Source of the DNA: Daphnia carinata
Lineage: Eukaryota > Arthropoda > Branchiopoda > Diplostraca > Daphniidae
Reading direction: 5' to 3'
DNA: 64,000 nt
NCBI RefSeq assembly: GCF_022539665.2
Contig: NC_081335.1
Coordinates: forward strand, 7,378,001-7,442,000
This document shows, piece after piece, positions 12,505-24,800 of this stretch. The position numbers were made by a program, and so were the translations under genes. How positions within the stretch are numbered: position 1 is the stretch's first letter; the number at the start of each line of letters is the position of its first letter. The notes below the pieces were generated by a model, which was not told the DNA's origin, did not search any database, and saw only the letters and a program-made list of their open reading frames with translations.

Positions 12505-14410
12505 CTATACATGATTAGGGTAACCTCCGCCATAGGAGCGATCCTCATCGGAAAAATCTTCATCCTTTGGTCTTTGTTCGTTGCAACCTTCTCTGCAGTA
12601 ATTGGGATTAAAAATTTCTATAACCTCCACTCGATTTGTGTATCGATTGAAATAGTATCTTCTGCTGTTAACGATTGCCTGGGAAGGTACTGCCCAATAG
12701 ATTAACACTTCGTTCCATCTACGCGCATAATTAAGTGCCTGCATATTAGATGATAGTAGTACATTCCGATGATGCGATAGTCATCCAAATTCACAACAGT
12801 ACGTTGATTGAGATGCTAGATTAAAAAATATATAGATTTGTAGCCCTGACTTCCAGCATGTTTAAAAAAGGTAACGGACATCTATGGTAACCAGATAGAG
12901 AAAATAAAATGATGGGATACATATTTTGATGATTTTTTTACAGTAATATAAAGAATTTTAATCTCTATAGTAACTAAATATTATTTGATTATTCTCTGAA
13001 TTATCAGAACTCCGTTAGTAATCCTGTTGTTAATGTCGGTAATTTAATTTTTAAAATTTAATTTTTTTCATCAACGTTGTAAATAAAAACACAAATATTG
13101 TGGCAGACGATATATGTCAGCCACCCAGCAGACGAAATAAAACACAAAATAACAACATTCAACGTTCCTAATACGCTGCGTTTGCCAGACTATATTGTGC
13201 AATCTTGTAACGGCCTTACGGAGTTTTAATGTTTATGGGGGATAAAATTTATAGGAAAAAATTAATTATTTTTTATCTTAATGAACGACGAATCATTCAA
13301 TGGTAACCAGATGTTGATATCTAAACGAAAAACTTTAAGTGGTAGAATTTTTGTTTCTATATTAAAAACAAACTTTCTGGGATAGCTCGAAAACTTTTAG
13401 AGTCTAAAACCTCCAATTTTTTCTAAAAATGTAGAACCCTAATTCCCGTTAGCACAAATTTTTTAAACGAAATCTCTTACTTACTTTAAGTGGTAGAATT
13501 TTTGTTTATTGCCGCGTGTTCCAATTTTCAACGTTCCTTTGAATTGTGCAATCTTGTAGTTCAAAATTAGCCGATGTTGATATCCACGGAGTGTCATTTG
13601 GGTTTCGCGCCACATGTATGGGAATCTGAAGTCGTTGGTTAATAGTTGGTCTTTCTCGACTGTTGCGCAGCGATCTACTTTCTATCCCGTCAAGACCAGT
13701 TCCTTCGTTGATGTCCCGTTCCTGAGGTAAAATCCTCCCACCTGCTAAAATTCGGTAAAGGAAAGGATAGCTCGGCCAATCTCCCGGAGAGCGTTTGCTC
13801 CTAACTTGACAACTCCGATGCAAGTCTTGTTCGTCCGGCACGTTGAAATTGCCCACATAATTCAAGCTATAGTCGTCCATCAATTCATGCAGATCGTAAG
13901 GCGGGCTACAATAATCCCAATCCCATTTGAAATGATTGGATTCGACGTAACACCAGTAGTATTCTTTTCCGACATGCTTGACGCACGGATGTCCCGGCTT
14001 GCATTTGAACGCGAATCGCGTTAGTCCCACTTCCGGTGAGCAATAGTCCCAATTATCAAGCTAGTCGTAAGCCGATCCACGCCTGCACCAGTAATAGTCC
14101 GACCCATCTTTAGTGCAAGGTCCTGAAATGAAAAATCGCTTTTTGTAAATTTTTTTATTCCATTAAACACGTTTTATACATTCTTCATAAACGTATAACA
14201 GTCTACGTTTAAAGTTACCTATGCAATATTCTCCCCATCTGGTTATAGGCTGCCGAATCCTAGTCGAACTTGGTTCACAATAGTCCCAGCTCGTGTGCGT
14301 CCAGCACCAGGTGTAAGAGTGCCCTTGCGTTTTACATTTGCTCGTGCATCAGACTTCTAGTTGGGTATTCGTTAACACGGGTTTTCCATTCCCTAGTACC
14401 CTTGCTGGAT
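12505..14410 (-). pseudogene. WDYC-repeat secreted protein gene with two in-frame stops
   Basis: Minus-strand exons encode three copies of a short cysteine module: C-K-T-Q-G-H-S-YTWC...SWDYCEP, then C-T-K-D-G-S-D-YYWC...NWDYCSP, then C-V-K-H-V-G-K-E-YYWC...WDWDYCSP. The second begins after a GT-AG intron (donor after GEYCI). They are followed by a spacer with SKRSPG (furin-like) and a tail ending at 13506. A separate ORF at 12505-12744 (YARRWNEVLIYWAVPSQAI) is probably the last exon, about 750 bp downstream. The module resembles a small extracellular disulphide domain of the FN2/kringle type, but I cannot name the family. TAG at 14061-14063 and TGA at 14349-14351 interrupt the frame, and both positions look like former Trp codons. 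No signal peptide exon was found upstream. Confidence 0.55.
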
Positions 14411-15806
14411 TACATTTTTCAACATTTTTCCTCAAAAAAAAAAAAATATCCGTTTTATGTACATTCTTAACTCGACTAGTTTTCAAAGAAATCGTCCCAA
14501 CCAAATCTACCACGGTTGCAACAAGTTAGTAGGCTAGTACAGGTGTAACAGTCCAATCTGAAGTTTTGCAAACATGGCGATCTACAAACTTTTCCAGCTG
14601 GCGGTGACAAAATAGCGCCAGTGAAGCGAATGCTGAAAGAACAGCTACCCTCCTTTCTTCCTTTAAAAAAAAAATATAGTAATGACAGAATTCTTAAGAT
14701 ATGCATCTTTATGTTTGTGTTGAACTAGTATCAAGCGTTTTCCCTCTTCTATGAAATTGAACGATGAATTGAAACGAATGCAAGGCTATTGAAATTAAAT
14801 AAAATAGCAGGCGTTTAATCCACAAATAGGGTGAATAAGATAAACGGTAGCGCACGATAAAGCGTGACGAAACATTTTTTTTTCATTTTTAATGTCAAAA
14901 AATGAATTTCGTAAGAAATCGTTTAATGCACTTTTTGTTTTAATTTTCAATCTGTTTTCGAAAATACACGTATTTTTCAGATTGTTTAGTTGTATATTTC
15001 TGTTATTATACGATAACTGATGCCACCAGCTTCTTGCTCTTCATCTTCATCGTCTTTGTATCAAGTACACGATAAACATTAATAAAAAAACATTAATAAT
15101 TAATTAATTAATTATTTAAACATTAGTAACTACATTGCAGATAGTATTCTAAATGATGATATGCACGTTAAGTGAAGTAAAACTGCATTTCTTCTATTTA
15201 CCGAGAAGCAGTATAATCGCGGATATTCAGTATAACACTATAGGAAAAATGCTACGGATACCATACGATGAGGTACTTCTTTCTTAGATGCGGTTTGGTT
15301 GAGCAGAAGGTAAAAAGAAACTTTTTTCTTCTTTTCAGTTTCATGAGCAACAAATTTGTAAAGGAAAAAAAGTAAAATAAATGATAAAACAGAAGTAGGA
15401 TCGATTTAGAAATCTAAACCGTCGTTGTTTAGACATTTAAAAATTTAAATATTTGTTAAGGCAAGAAAGGCTGCGGTGCAATAGATTGCACCAGGACTAG
15501 GGTCCGTTTTCGGATGGAGTTTGTGTTGACAACCAGGCGCTGCCGGAGACTAGCAGACGTACCTAATCGCATCACATCTCTTTAAAAAATACAGAATTTT
15601 TTGTGTTCAAACTATGAAAAAATCACTTTATGTTTAGACAATAGACGTATGGATAGCTATAAGTAACGGAATATTTCAAATCAGTTCCCAGCCTAATGTC
15701 ATATTGCTCTATGATCGTTGGTAAATTTGGTGTAGTGATTAAATTAGGGTTATCGTTAGTATTGACATTTTTTTTTTTCTTTAGAAAGAAAGGTGTCAAA
15801 ACGAGC
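14411..15806. other. AT-rich intergenic region upstream of HERC2
   Basis: There are runs of A/T and no exon that I can assign. A degenerate minus-strand piece at 14476-14590 (DCYTC ... GRFGWDD) may be a decayed WDYC unit. A TTTCTTTAG acceptor ends at 15784, suggesting that HERC2 has an untranslated first exon further left. Confidence 0.45.
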
Positions 15807-18800
15807 ATGCCGTCTTGTCCTTTGTCATCCCAGCGAAATGCCTTTTCAAAAGGATCGTTTGGCAATCGTTTCAGCACTAAAAAACACTTAAACAGTACAC
15901 TTCAAAGCAGCCATGATCTTGGCATAAAGTTTGATCTCCAGTTACTACTTGAACGGCAGTCTTTAAATGAAACATGGAACAAACTAGTGAAAAATGGGAT
16001 ACTAACATCTGATCAGATTAATCTGTTGGTTGAAGCTACCAATAACAAAACAATAAGAAGTCCAAGTGGAAATTTCCCTTGTGCATGCTGTGATGGGGAA
16101 TGTGAGTTAAAATGTCAAAGCGTGTCCCAAAACTCAATTGGATCTTCATATATTGAGAAACCAGTTATAAAATTTCTCAATGCATGGACATGGAACAAGG
16201 ATGTTGGTTGGTTTGACTTACATTTATTACATTATTATTTGCCGGTTGAAGATTACTCACCTTTTACTTCTAGGTTTGGGCGATGTAATAGAATGTAGAA
16301 AGAATCTCGAGATTCAGTTAGAGGATCTCTGCATCAAATCTTCACAGAGCAGTTTGAATCTTCAAAATTTAACGAAACAGCTCACCCTTTTCCGTCGACA
16401 CATAGAAGAGGTGAGGAAAGTTCGCCACTCAGAGGATGCAAGAACTCGGGGGATTGGAAATCTGAATAAAAACGAACTGGATAAATCTAATGTTCAGAGA
16501 AAATGGTAGTAGTTTTTCCATTTAGTCTTGTTTTCTTTTCACTTGTATTAATAGCGATTGAATGTAAATGCAAGGGTGTATGAAGAAGTAGGCAGCATTT
16601 CATCAGAGAAGAGTAAAAATCCTGTGTCATCACCTCACACAATTGTCACCACCTTAACTGAAGTAGGATCTAATGCTGCACTTAATTTTCTATTTGCATT
16701 TTTCCGTCGCGCATGGCAATCAGGTATACATCAGATTCTAGTATAGCCGCCAAAACGTTTAACACATTGTTTTGCAATAGGCGAAGACGGAGATGCCTGT
16801 TTTGAGTTGCTGATTCATGCACTAGAATCACTTCGCGGTTTACCTCCCGCGTCTATCTTTCGTCTTCTACATCAAAAGGATAATAGCACATATGACCTCT
16901 GGTTCAGATTACTCAACAAATCTGTCTCATTTCTGCGTTCCATAATTTTCGAGTACGGATTTTAATTTTTAAAATTTTCCTACCAAGTAAAATTATGAAA
17001 ACTCCTCGTCTTATTTAGAGAAAGTTCGTGTTCCATTCCTCTACGGGATCGACATGTGGCGCTACAACTTCTTTTAGAAGTCAGCATACAACGTGGAAGC
17101 CTCCTCTGTGTTTTACATGCTATACACCTTCTGCTCGAATTATGGGACGTGGAGGAAAGTGGTCAGGTAATTTACCAGTAGCGTTAAGTAGAAAAGATCC
17201 TTCTACTAAAGGATTTCCTTTTCTTTTCTGAAGGACAACCGTTCAAATAATCGAGGTCTTGCGATTGCTCCCTTAATTCTGACGCTCCGCCGTTGGAGCG
17301 CAGTACAGCAAGAGCAGACGGGGGGTTCCGAAAAATACAGTGATGAAGAATATGCTACTAGTCCATCGGCTTGTCTTTTAAGACAGGCAAGCTTGTCGCC
17401 TGAATCCGAAGACGGTGACAAAGATGTCGACGTTGACCTTTATCAAGCAGCTGTGCTTATTTTGGCTCACTTGGATCAATTAGCAGCTCCATTTATTCAT
17501 CCACCACTATCGGTTTTATTTGCAGTTTCACCGAATTTATTTTACGTTTCATGACAATTTACTTTTTCGTGTTCAGGATCGAACAGTCATTGAAAACACT
17601 TTAATTCGATTGGATTTAAATGCCTTGACGACGACAGATCGTTACGCCGAGGTCCACAAACTTTCAATCACAATCGAACAAATGATCTGCACTGCCCTTG
17701 GCCTATTAATTCTATCCAGCGATGGCAAAGTGTACATTATCGGCTACACCGATCCAGAACCGGTCAGTTAGCGTTACGTGAAATTCCGCAGTTTATCACA
17801 CGTACTTATTTTTTTTTATTTATTTTTTTTGTTCATTTAGACTATCCGAATTCTCAAAAGTTTTTCCGCTTTTTCGGTTGCGGAAATTAGTTTTATGGCC
17901 GGCGCTTTTGTCTGTGTTATCCTAACGCATGCTGGGCAGGTCTACACATGGTCTTGGATGGCAGACAGCGAAGACATTCCAATGATGATCATCCCAGAGC
18001 AAGATATTGTTCGAATTAGTTGTGCACATGAATATGGGTAACGTGAAATTTTTTTTCTCTGTTTTTCTTCATAATCTCATTTTTCTTTATAACTAGCGTT
18101 GCCCTGTCTGAGGACGGGGATATTTACATTTGGGGGGCCCAGCCAGGCGGTCAAATGCAGCAAGCCATGTTATTTGGGAATATATGTTCACAAAGGATTG
18201 TGGACGTACACTGCTGCTCCGATCATGCCGTTGTTGTCACCGAGGCGGGAAGTGTTCACTGTTTTCATCTCAGTGAAGCATTTGGGAGCCAAAATAGCCA
18301 CATTAGTCGTGCTGCCGCTACGCAACAAAGCCCCGTCGAAGCTTTGTTGCAATATAACATACAAAGGGTCTGGCTACTTCCATTGGACCAGTGCAACCCG
18401 TTCAACTGTAACTGTTGCATAGTGGGATTAACAGACAAAGGTGTACTGTACGTCTGCCCAGCTCCGTTCAATCAGCAACGCTGGATGCATCATATGGGAG
18501 CCATGTCAATTAAAGGCCTTGAGGGTGAGAAATGGATTATTTAAAAATATATATCTGACATTTCTTTTGGTTTTGATTTGTTCTTTGGTTGCAAGGAAAT
18601 AAAGATATTTATGCTATGTTATTTCATAGGACGAAGAATTGCACAGGTCGAGACGGCCTACAAGCTTCTACTCATCCGTACTGAAAATGGTCAGGTCTTT
18701 GGTTGGTTTCCATCCGGAAAATTCCCTAATTCGCCGGCGTCACATATGAGCCAGTCGTGGAATTCCGCCTTTCAAAATCGTTGGCCAATCCACGTGACTC

Positions 18801-21800
18801 CAATTGCCGAACTAAACTCGTCTTTTCAAGGGATTTCCACAGATGGCACCGAGGTTAGTGAGTTAGAAAAAGTAGCCTACCAAAATCGAAAAAAATTAAA
18901 TGTTTTTCCTTTACAGATTTTTGCCTGGGGTAGCACTTGCAGAAAACCCGTTTCAATGGAGTATCTTCCCTATATTTTAGAGCCTACCAACGAAACTTTT
19001 GAGATGTTGGAGCTCTTATTGGACCGTGTCTGTGTCAATTTGGATCCGCTATCCGATTGGCCACCCCCACAGGATGTAGAGTGCATTGCCGTGGCTTCAC
19101 TGAACATACTCAAGCTTCAAGTATTAACACTCGCATTAATATATGCACATTAGCGCTTATGCCACCGCGCGTTGCTAATGAGTGCCTTTAATTTTATTAG
19201 TTTCAATGGCTTTTGAGTCATGGAGAGCAAGCCGATGGTGGACATCACGGTTGCTCGTTGGCGGTACTGCAGCGCCTGAAAAATCACGTCATTGCTTTGG
19301 CAGGTGGCAATCCAAATCTCGGAGCCTTACAGGTGACTGCTCAAGGCGTACTTCAACTAGCCTGGAGTTTTCTTCTGCCTACTGCGTCTGAAAGAGCCTT
19401 AGCATTAGCTACGCTTCTACAACGAAATGATGAATACGACAGTTGTATGTATATCAGTTTGTGTATTCCGTTTTTACCCTTTGATTATTTCATACTTTGT
19501 TTGGCTCTATGTAGGCGGTGGACGCTTCATGGCGGATTTACTGGTGACTTCAATGATGGCCGATGGTGGATTGGAAGCAGCCTTTGAGGCATCGCTGCAA
19601 GGTAAACGGTGCAAATTTCACATGCGTGAAATATTTTAAAGGTTGAAATTCATTTTATTTTATCATTCAGTTGAAGCCAATGATCTCGAGATGAACGGAC
19701 GGCTTGGCAATGATGCGGTATGGAGAGTTCAAACACAGGTCGGCAGTAATCCATTAACTCAACGAGCAATGGACGATGCTGCTAACCAAGCCAAACTGCG
19801 CTCTCCTGAAGGTGGTTCTCATACGTTGACATCCACCAGTGTTCCGCTACCGCAGCTCGTCCGCCAGCTCTTAAAGAATTTTAGCCAACAATCGCTTGTC
19901 ACGTTGAGGAATATAGGGTGTTGCATCGAAGAGCCATCACCTGTTGCCAACGATCCCAGTCTTCAGTTGTTGCTGCAATTTCAAAGGTTGCTGATGATTC
20001 GGCTCTATTCTGAGGAGTCCTTCAATCATGCAGCCAGTGGTCTATTGTTTAAGTATGTGGCTTGGCTGTGTGAATACGCGACTGAAAATCTCGAGGCTTG
20101 CTCAGTTTTGCTGGGTCAACGGCCCAGCATTGTGGGTAGCTTGGTTACTGTTCTTCGAAGTAGTGTTGTAGGTAAGTAAAGACATAATTTTTCTGTTGAA
20201 TTACATTTGGATGTTTGGGATACATTTCGTTTTGTATCGTCCAGGTATCCTGTTGGCAGAATTCGTTATCGGTCTCATCCTTTTAGAACAACAGCGTCCC
20301 GAACATCACTTGTATTTGCCTCTGGACAAACTCAGTTCGATACTTGTTCTCTTGAATAAAGTGGCCGGACAGCTACCCGAACAATTTGTAGAAAAAGAAA
20401 TCATGTCATGGCCGGGCATCTTTGGTAAGCAAAATGTCTTCCTCGATTGTTTGTATCCGCCTATAAATTGACCAGGATTACAACTTTGGTATTTTCTTTG
20501 TCCCAGCTTGGCCGACAACTGCCAGAGAACCTTCTCAGTCGAGTGACACTCCTCGACATCGTCCCGCAGTTCCAAAACAGCTTCAAACGCTGCCAGTGAT
20601 TCGTCGGGCAGAGTTCGAAAACCATAATAAAGATGGGGGACTGTGGCTCATCATCAACGGCAAAATCTATGATATTCAAGATTTTAAGTACGTATTGCAC
20701 ATTGTCGTATTTACAAATTTGAATAGTAAATGTTTATAAGTTGTTTCGCTTATTGCGTTATTGACAAGTATTATGGTTCTGTTCTGTGTCTTCATAGAAC
20801 AATAGCTCCTTGCGGTGCGGACCTTCTCATTCGATGGGCTGGTTCTGATGCGACTGACGCGTTCGCGAGTGCGTGCCATTCAACATCGGCCCAGACCTTG
20901 CTGCAAAGCTTTTGCGTCGGAACGCTTGAAGAAGAAGAACAAGACGAAGACAAGGAGAAAGACAGTTGCCACGCTTCCGTCCCATTGGCTAGCGCTGCCG
21001 CTATTGAAAGGTTAATTCAAAAATTAAATCGCCAAAGCCTGTCTTCAATATCAACAAAAATTCTGTGCTTAGTTTCAGAGACTTGGCCTTCCATTTGAGT
21101 ATCTTGATCGGCGCTAATTGCCGTAAATTAATCCGTTCGCTTTCGTTGCAATCGTCCATGGATAACTCTTCTGAATGGTTAAACGCGGCCTTTTTAAAAG
21201 GAGGCTTGCAGGTACAGCTTTGCCCCAAGTTTGAATCGTTGAAGTATCCTCGTACGTACTACCCTAAATAAACCACGTGTTTTCATATTTAGGAAGAATT
21301 ACCGGCTGATCCTTTCAACGAAGAGAAAGGGGACGTACGGACTTGTGGAAGTAGTTGCCCTCCGTCCGTTGCATCAACTCCTGGCGATGCTCCATCGATT
21401 CCGCAAGAGACTCTGGATCCTCCCAAAACAGAATTCGAACGCTTGCAATTGTGGTTGTATCAATTGGCAGAGAAATCTTGCGAGATGGAAGATATGCCGT
21501 TGCGATCATTCCGATCCGTAGTCGTTCAAAATCAGTTGCTCGTGGGTCCACCCAATTTGGATCAGGATCATCCGCTGGAGGAAGTTGGCTGGCTGTTGAT
21601 CGCCGTATTGCTCTATCATCACGGTGTGGCCAGTCTGGTTTTTAACAAAGCACAGGCCGAAACGAACGCGCTGCCCGTTGAAATTATGGCGCTGTTCAAG
21701 GCCGTTCAGCGATTAAAGTGGCAGCTCTTTCAAGAACGCCAAAAAATAGACCAATCACACAAGGAAGTTTGCAGTCCCGTAATTGATAAATGCAGGTATT

Positions 21801-24800
21801 GATGTTCATTCTTGTCTGGGGCTTTACAGTTTTTAAATAATCGATATATTTTGTTTTATTGTTAAGATTTCTTCTTTATGAAGTTAAACCAGTCGTGAAA
21901 TCGCAAGAGTCAGGAACCCCGACAGGCAATTCTTCGCGGTTTCGGCAATTGATCAAATCTTACTGGCACTCTATTGTGGTTTGTGAAGATTCGGCTACTT
22001 CGACAAACACGAGCCGCGAAGTGTTTTCAACCGAATCCAATAAAGGAGACGATTATCGACTAGATCCTTCGTTAACCAACGACATTGTGACGTTTATTTG
22101 CAACAAGGAAATTACCGACGTAGAAACCGTACGCAGAGCAATAGGCTGTCAGGTAAATGCGTCTCTTATTTAATTACATTTTTAAACATGCGCTCGATGG
22201 AAATGTGCAAATTCTTGTAGGTGAGACGAGCCAATCTTCGTCTGAATGGCTACCGTACCCTTTTGCGCCTCTTGTACGCCAACAGGCTGAACGACAGCAG
22301 CTTAGTTGGTCTGTTCGTCGGTTTCCTCGGATGTAACGAAGCCGGCCCGATATCACCCCTGGAACCTGCTCGTTTCGTTTCCATCCAGGATCAAATGTCC
22401 TTATCTGCCCTTCGCAAAATGCTCCTTCGTTTCTGTGCGAAACAACTTCAAGCCATCGTGTGGGATTGTAGGAGCCAAAGCTTGGACATCGAGTACCATC
22501 AGAAGAGTAGGATGGTCGCCTTCCTGCTATCGATAGTCAGCTCAGCCGCGTTGTCTGGCGAGGAAGCCGATGTGCTCGTCGCTCTCGGCATACCGGCCAT
22601 TGTTTTCGCTTTGCGCAAACACTTGGCCTTCCCATCCCAGATGCCAGACATGTCCAACGTCCAAGTTATTTTGGATGAAGGAGTCAGCCGTCGCAAAGGA
22701 GTGACATCAACCGGTAATGACTGTTTGGCAACGCTCGCTTTAAGTGGCGCCGAAGCTGCTGCCATGATGAAAATTGGTGCCCGCGTCGTTAGAGGACCCG
22801 ACTGGAAATGGGGAGATCAAGTATTGCGTAACATGTCACGCAAATGCTTAAAAATTAATGCTAACATGTTCGTTTTAGGATGGCACTCCGCCTGGAGAAG
22901 GCCGGGTCATTGGGGATCTTGGCGAAGACGGATGGGTGCGAGTGCAGTGGTACAACGGAGCCACCAACTCGTATCGGATGGGCAGGGAAGATAAATATGA
23001 TTTGCGATTGGCCTATCCCACGACTCCTCAATGTCCCGCAGCTAAAACGCTGGATGCGATTAGCCCCCAACATGAAACCAATGAACACCTTCACCAATGC
23101 TTTCCGCAAACAACAAGTATGAAACAGAAAATTATTGTTTTTGAATTGATCCTTAATGAGCATCTGCTATTTATTTGAAGGCCTTTGCGATACCAAAAAT
23201 CCACGACACACATTACTTACGCTTTGCGACACCTTTTTGCTGTCGCATTTTCTTCAAATTGCTACGCGTCCGTCTTCGAATGAAAACGCATTGGCATTGA
23301 CTGTAAGAACGTGGCGGGCGAGCGTTGAGAATCGCCACGTGCACAAACAATTGCAAGACACTCAGTGGACGGAGCTCCCTTTCATCCGCACCATCGCGTC
23401 CGTTTCGCTAGGCAGCCAGTCTACGATCCTACACAGGTCGGTACACATCGGCCGCTTCACGTATCATAAAAAGGTTGTTTGTTTGCAACTCACGTTGTCG
23501 TTTGATTTCTGCAGAGAATTTTGTTCGCCGTTGTGGTTGCAATTGCTTACAAAACTGATCAAAGCTGGTGGCGGTGATCCAGCGTGCGAGGAGACCTCGT
23601 TTCCACTGACGGCCCAACTTCAAGCCATCGACTTATTACGTGTACTACTGCCAGACTGGTCCGGCACTGTTGAACAACAGAAAGAATTCTTGTGCCAGTT
23701 GGTGGACATTTTAGCTGAACATGTTTTGCTTTCCAAACCCGATGTCGTTCTCGAACTGGCCCACGCGGAAAATCGGCCAGCCCAAGGTGATGCTTTTCTC
23801 TTTTGTTTAGACCTTCCTGTACATTAACATGCAAAATGGACTTTTGTCTGTAGCAGATTCTGAAGTTACGGTTCCAAAGGTTCCTTTGACGAGCTGTTAC
23901 AATGCCACTGTTGCCGATGCTCTTGTTGGCTTACTTCGCCATCTGTACGCTTTTCCAAAGTGGACTCACATGATAACTCATTTGCTGCTGCGAACTGGTT
24001 TCGGCAATTATTACGCGGCTTCTTTAGCGTTCATTGGTGGCGTGACTAGCAAGCCTAGGATCGGTGGTGACATTGTCACTCCTGATGGCCGCCAGGGTAA
24101 CGCTCTGCCTTTGTTTATGTTGATGGATCTTCAATAATCATTGATTCATTCCTTGTAGGTGTTGTCATGTGCATTCGGCCCAACGGACAGCTCCACGTGC
24201 AACTGCAGACGTCGGGGGACGTTGTGTTTGTGCCCTTATCGTCTGTCCGTGCGACGCCCAGCTTGATGGAAATGCACTCGGTTCCTCTGACGCAAGAAAT
24301 CGTTGCATTCTTCATACAGTTGTTGACGGCCGCGACAGAGGAAATGGGGAAAGTCGAGGGTTTCGATGAGGACTTGCTGCGGGAACAGCTCGTTAAAGCC
24401 CTGCAATTGAAAGCCTCACGAGCTGTTCTATCACATCCAAAGTGCTTGCAATTGGCGTTGATAAGCCCTCTCTCTGTCGAACTGTCGCAGACATCGACCG
24501 TTGTGCAGAACTCGTCCGTCTTTCCTGTGCCCACACTCGTCACTGCCCGCCTTGCCTCTGCTAGTTTGGTAAGAAAAGCGTTTCGATGGGGTTTATCTTT
24601 AATGTTTAATGTGATGTTTTTTTTATTCCATTAGTCGGGCCCTTATTCTCTGGGATCGTCTTTGCCAGCCGTGACGAATTTCTCCACGTTGGAATCAACT
24701 GGACTTCATAAATCGCACTCTCTACCCGAGTTAGACCAGCAACCGCGTTCTTCTAATATCGGACATTCGACAACGGATCGATTGTTGCTTCATCATTTAT

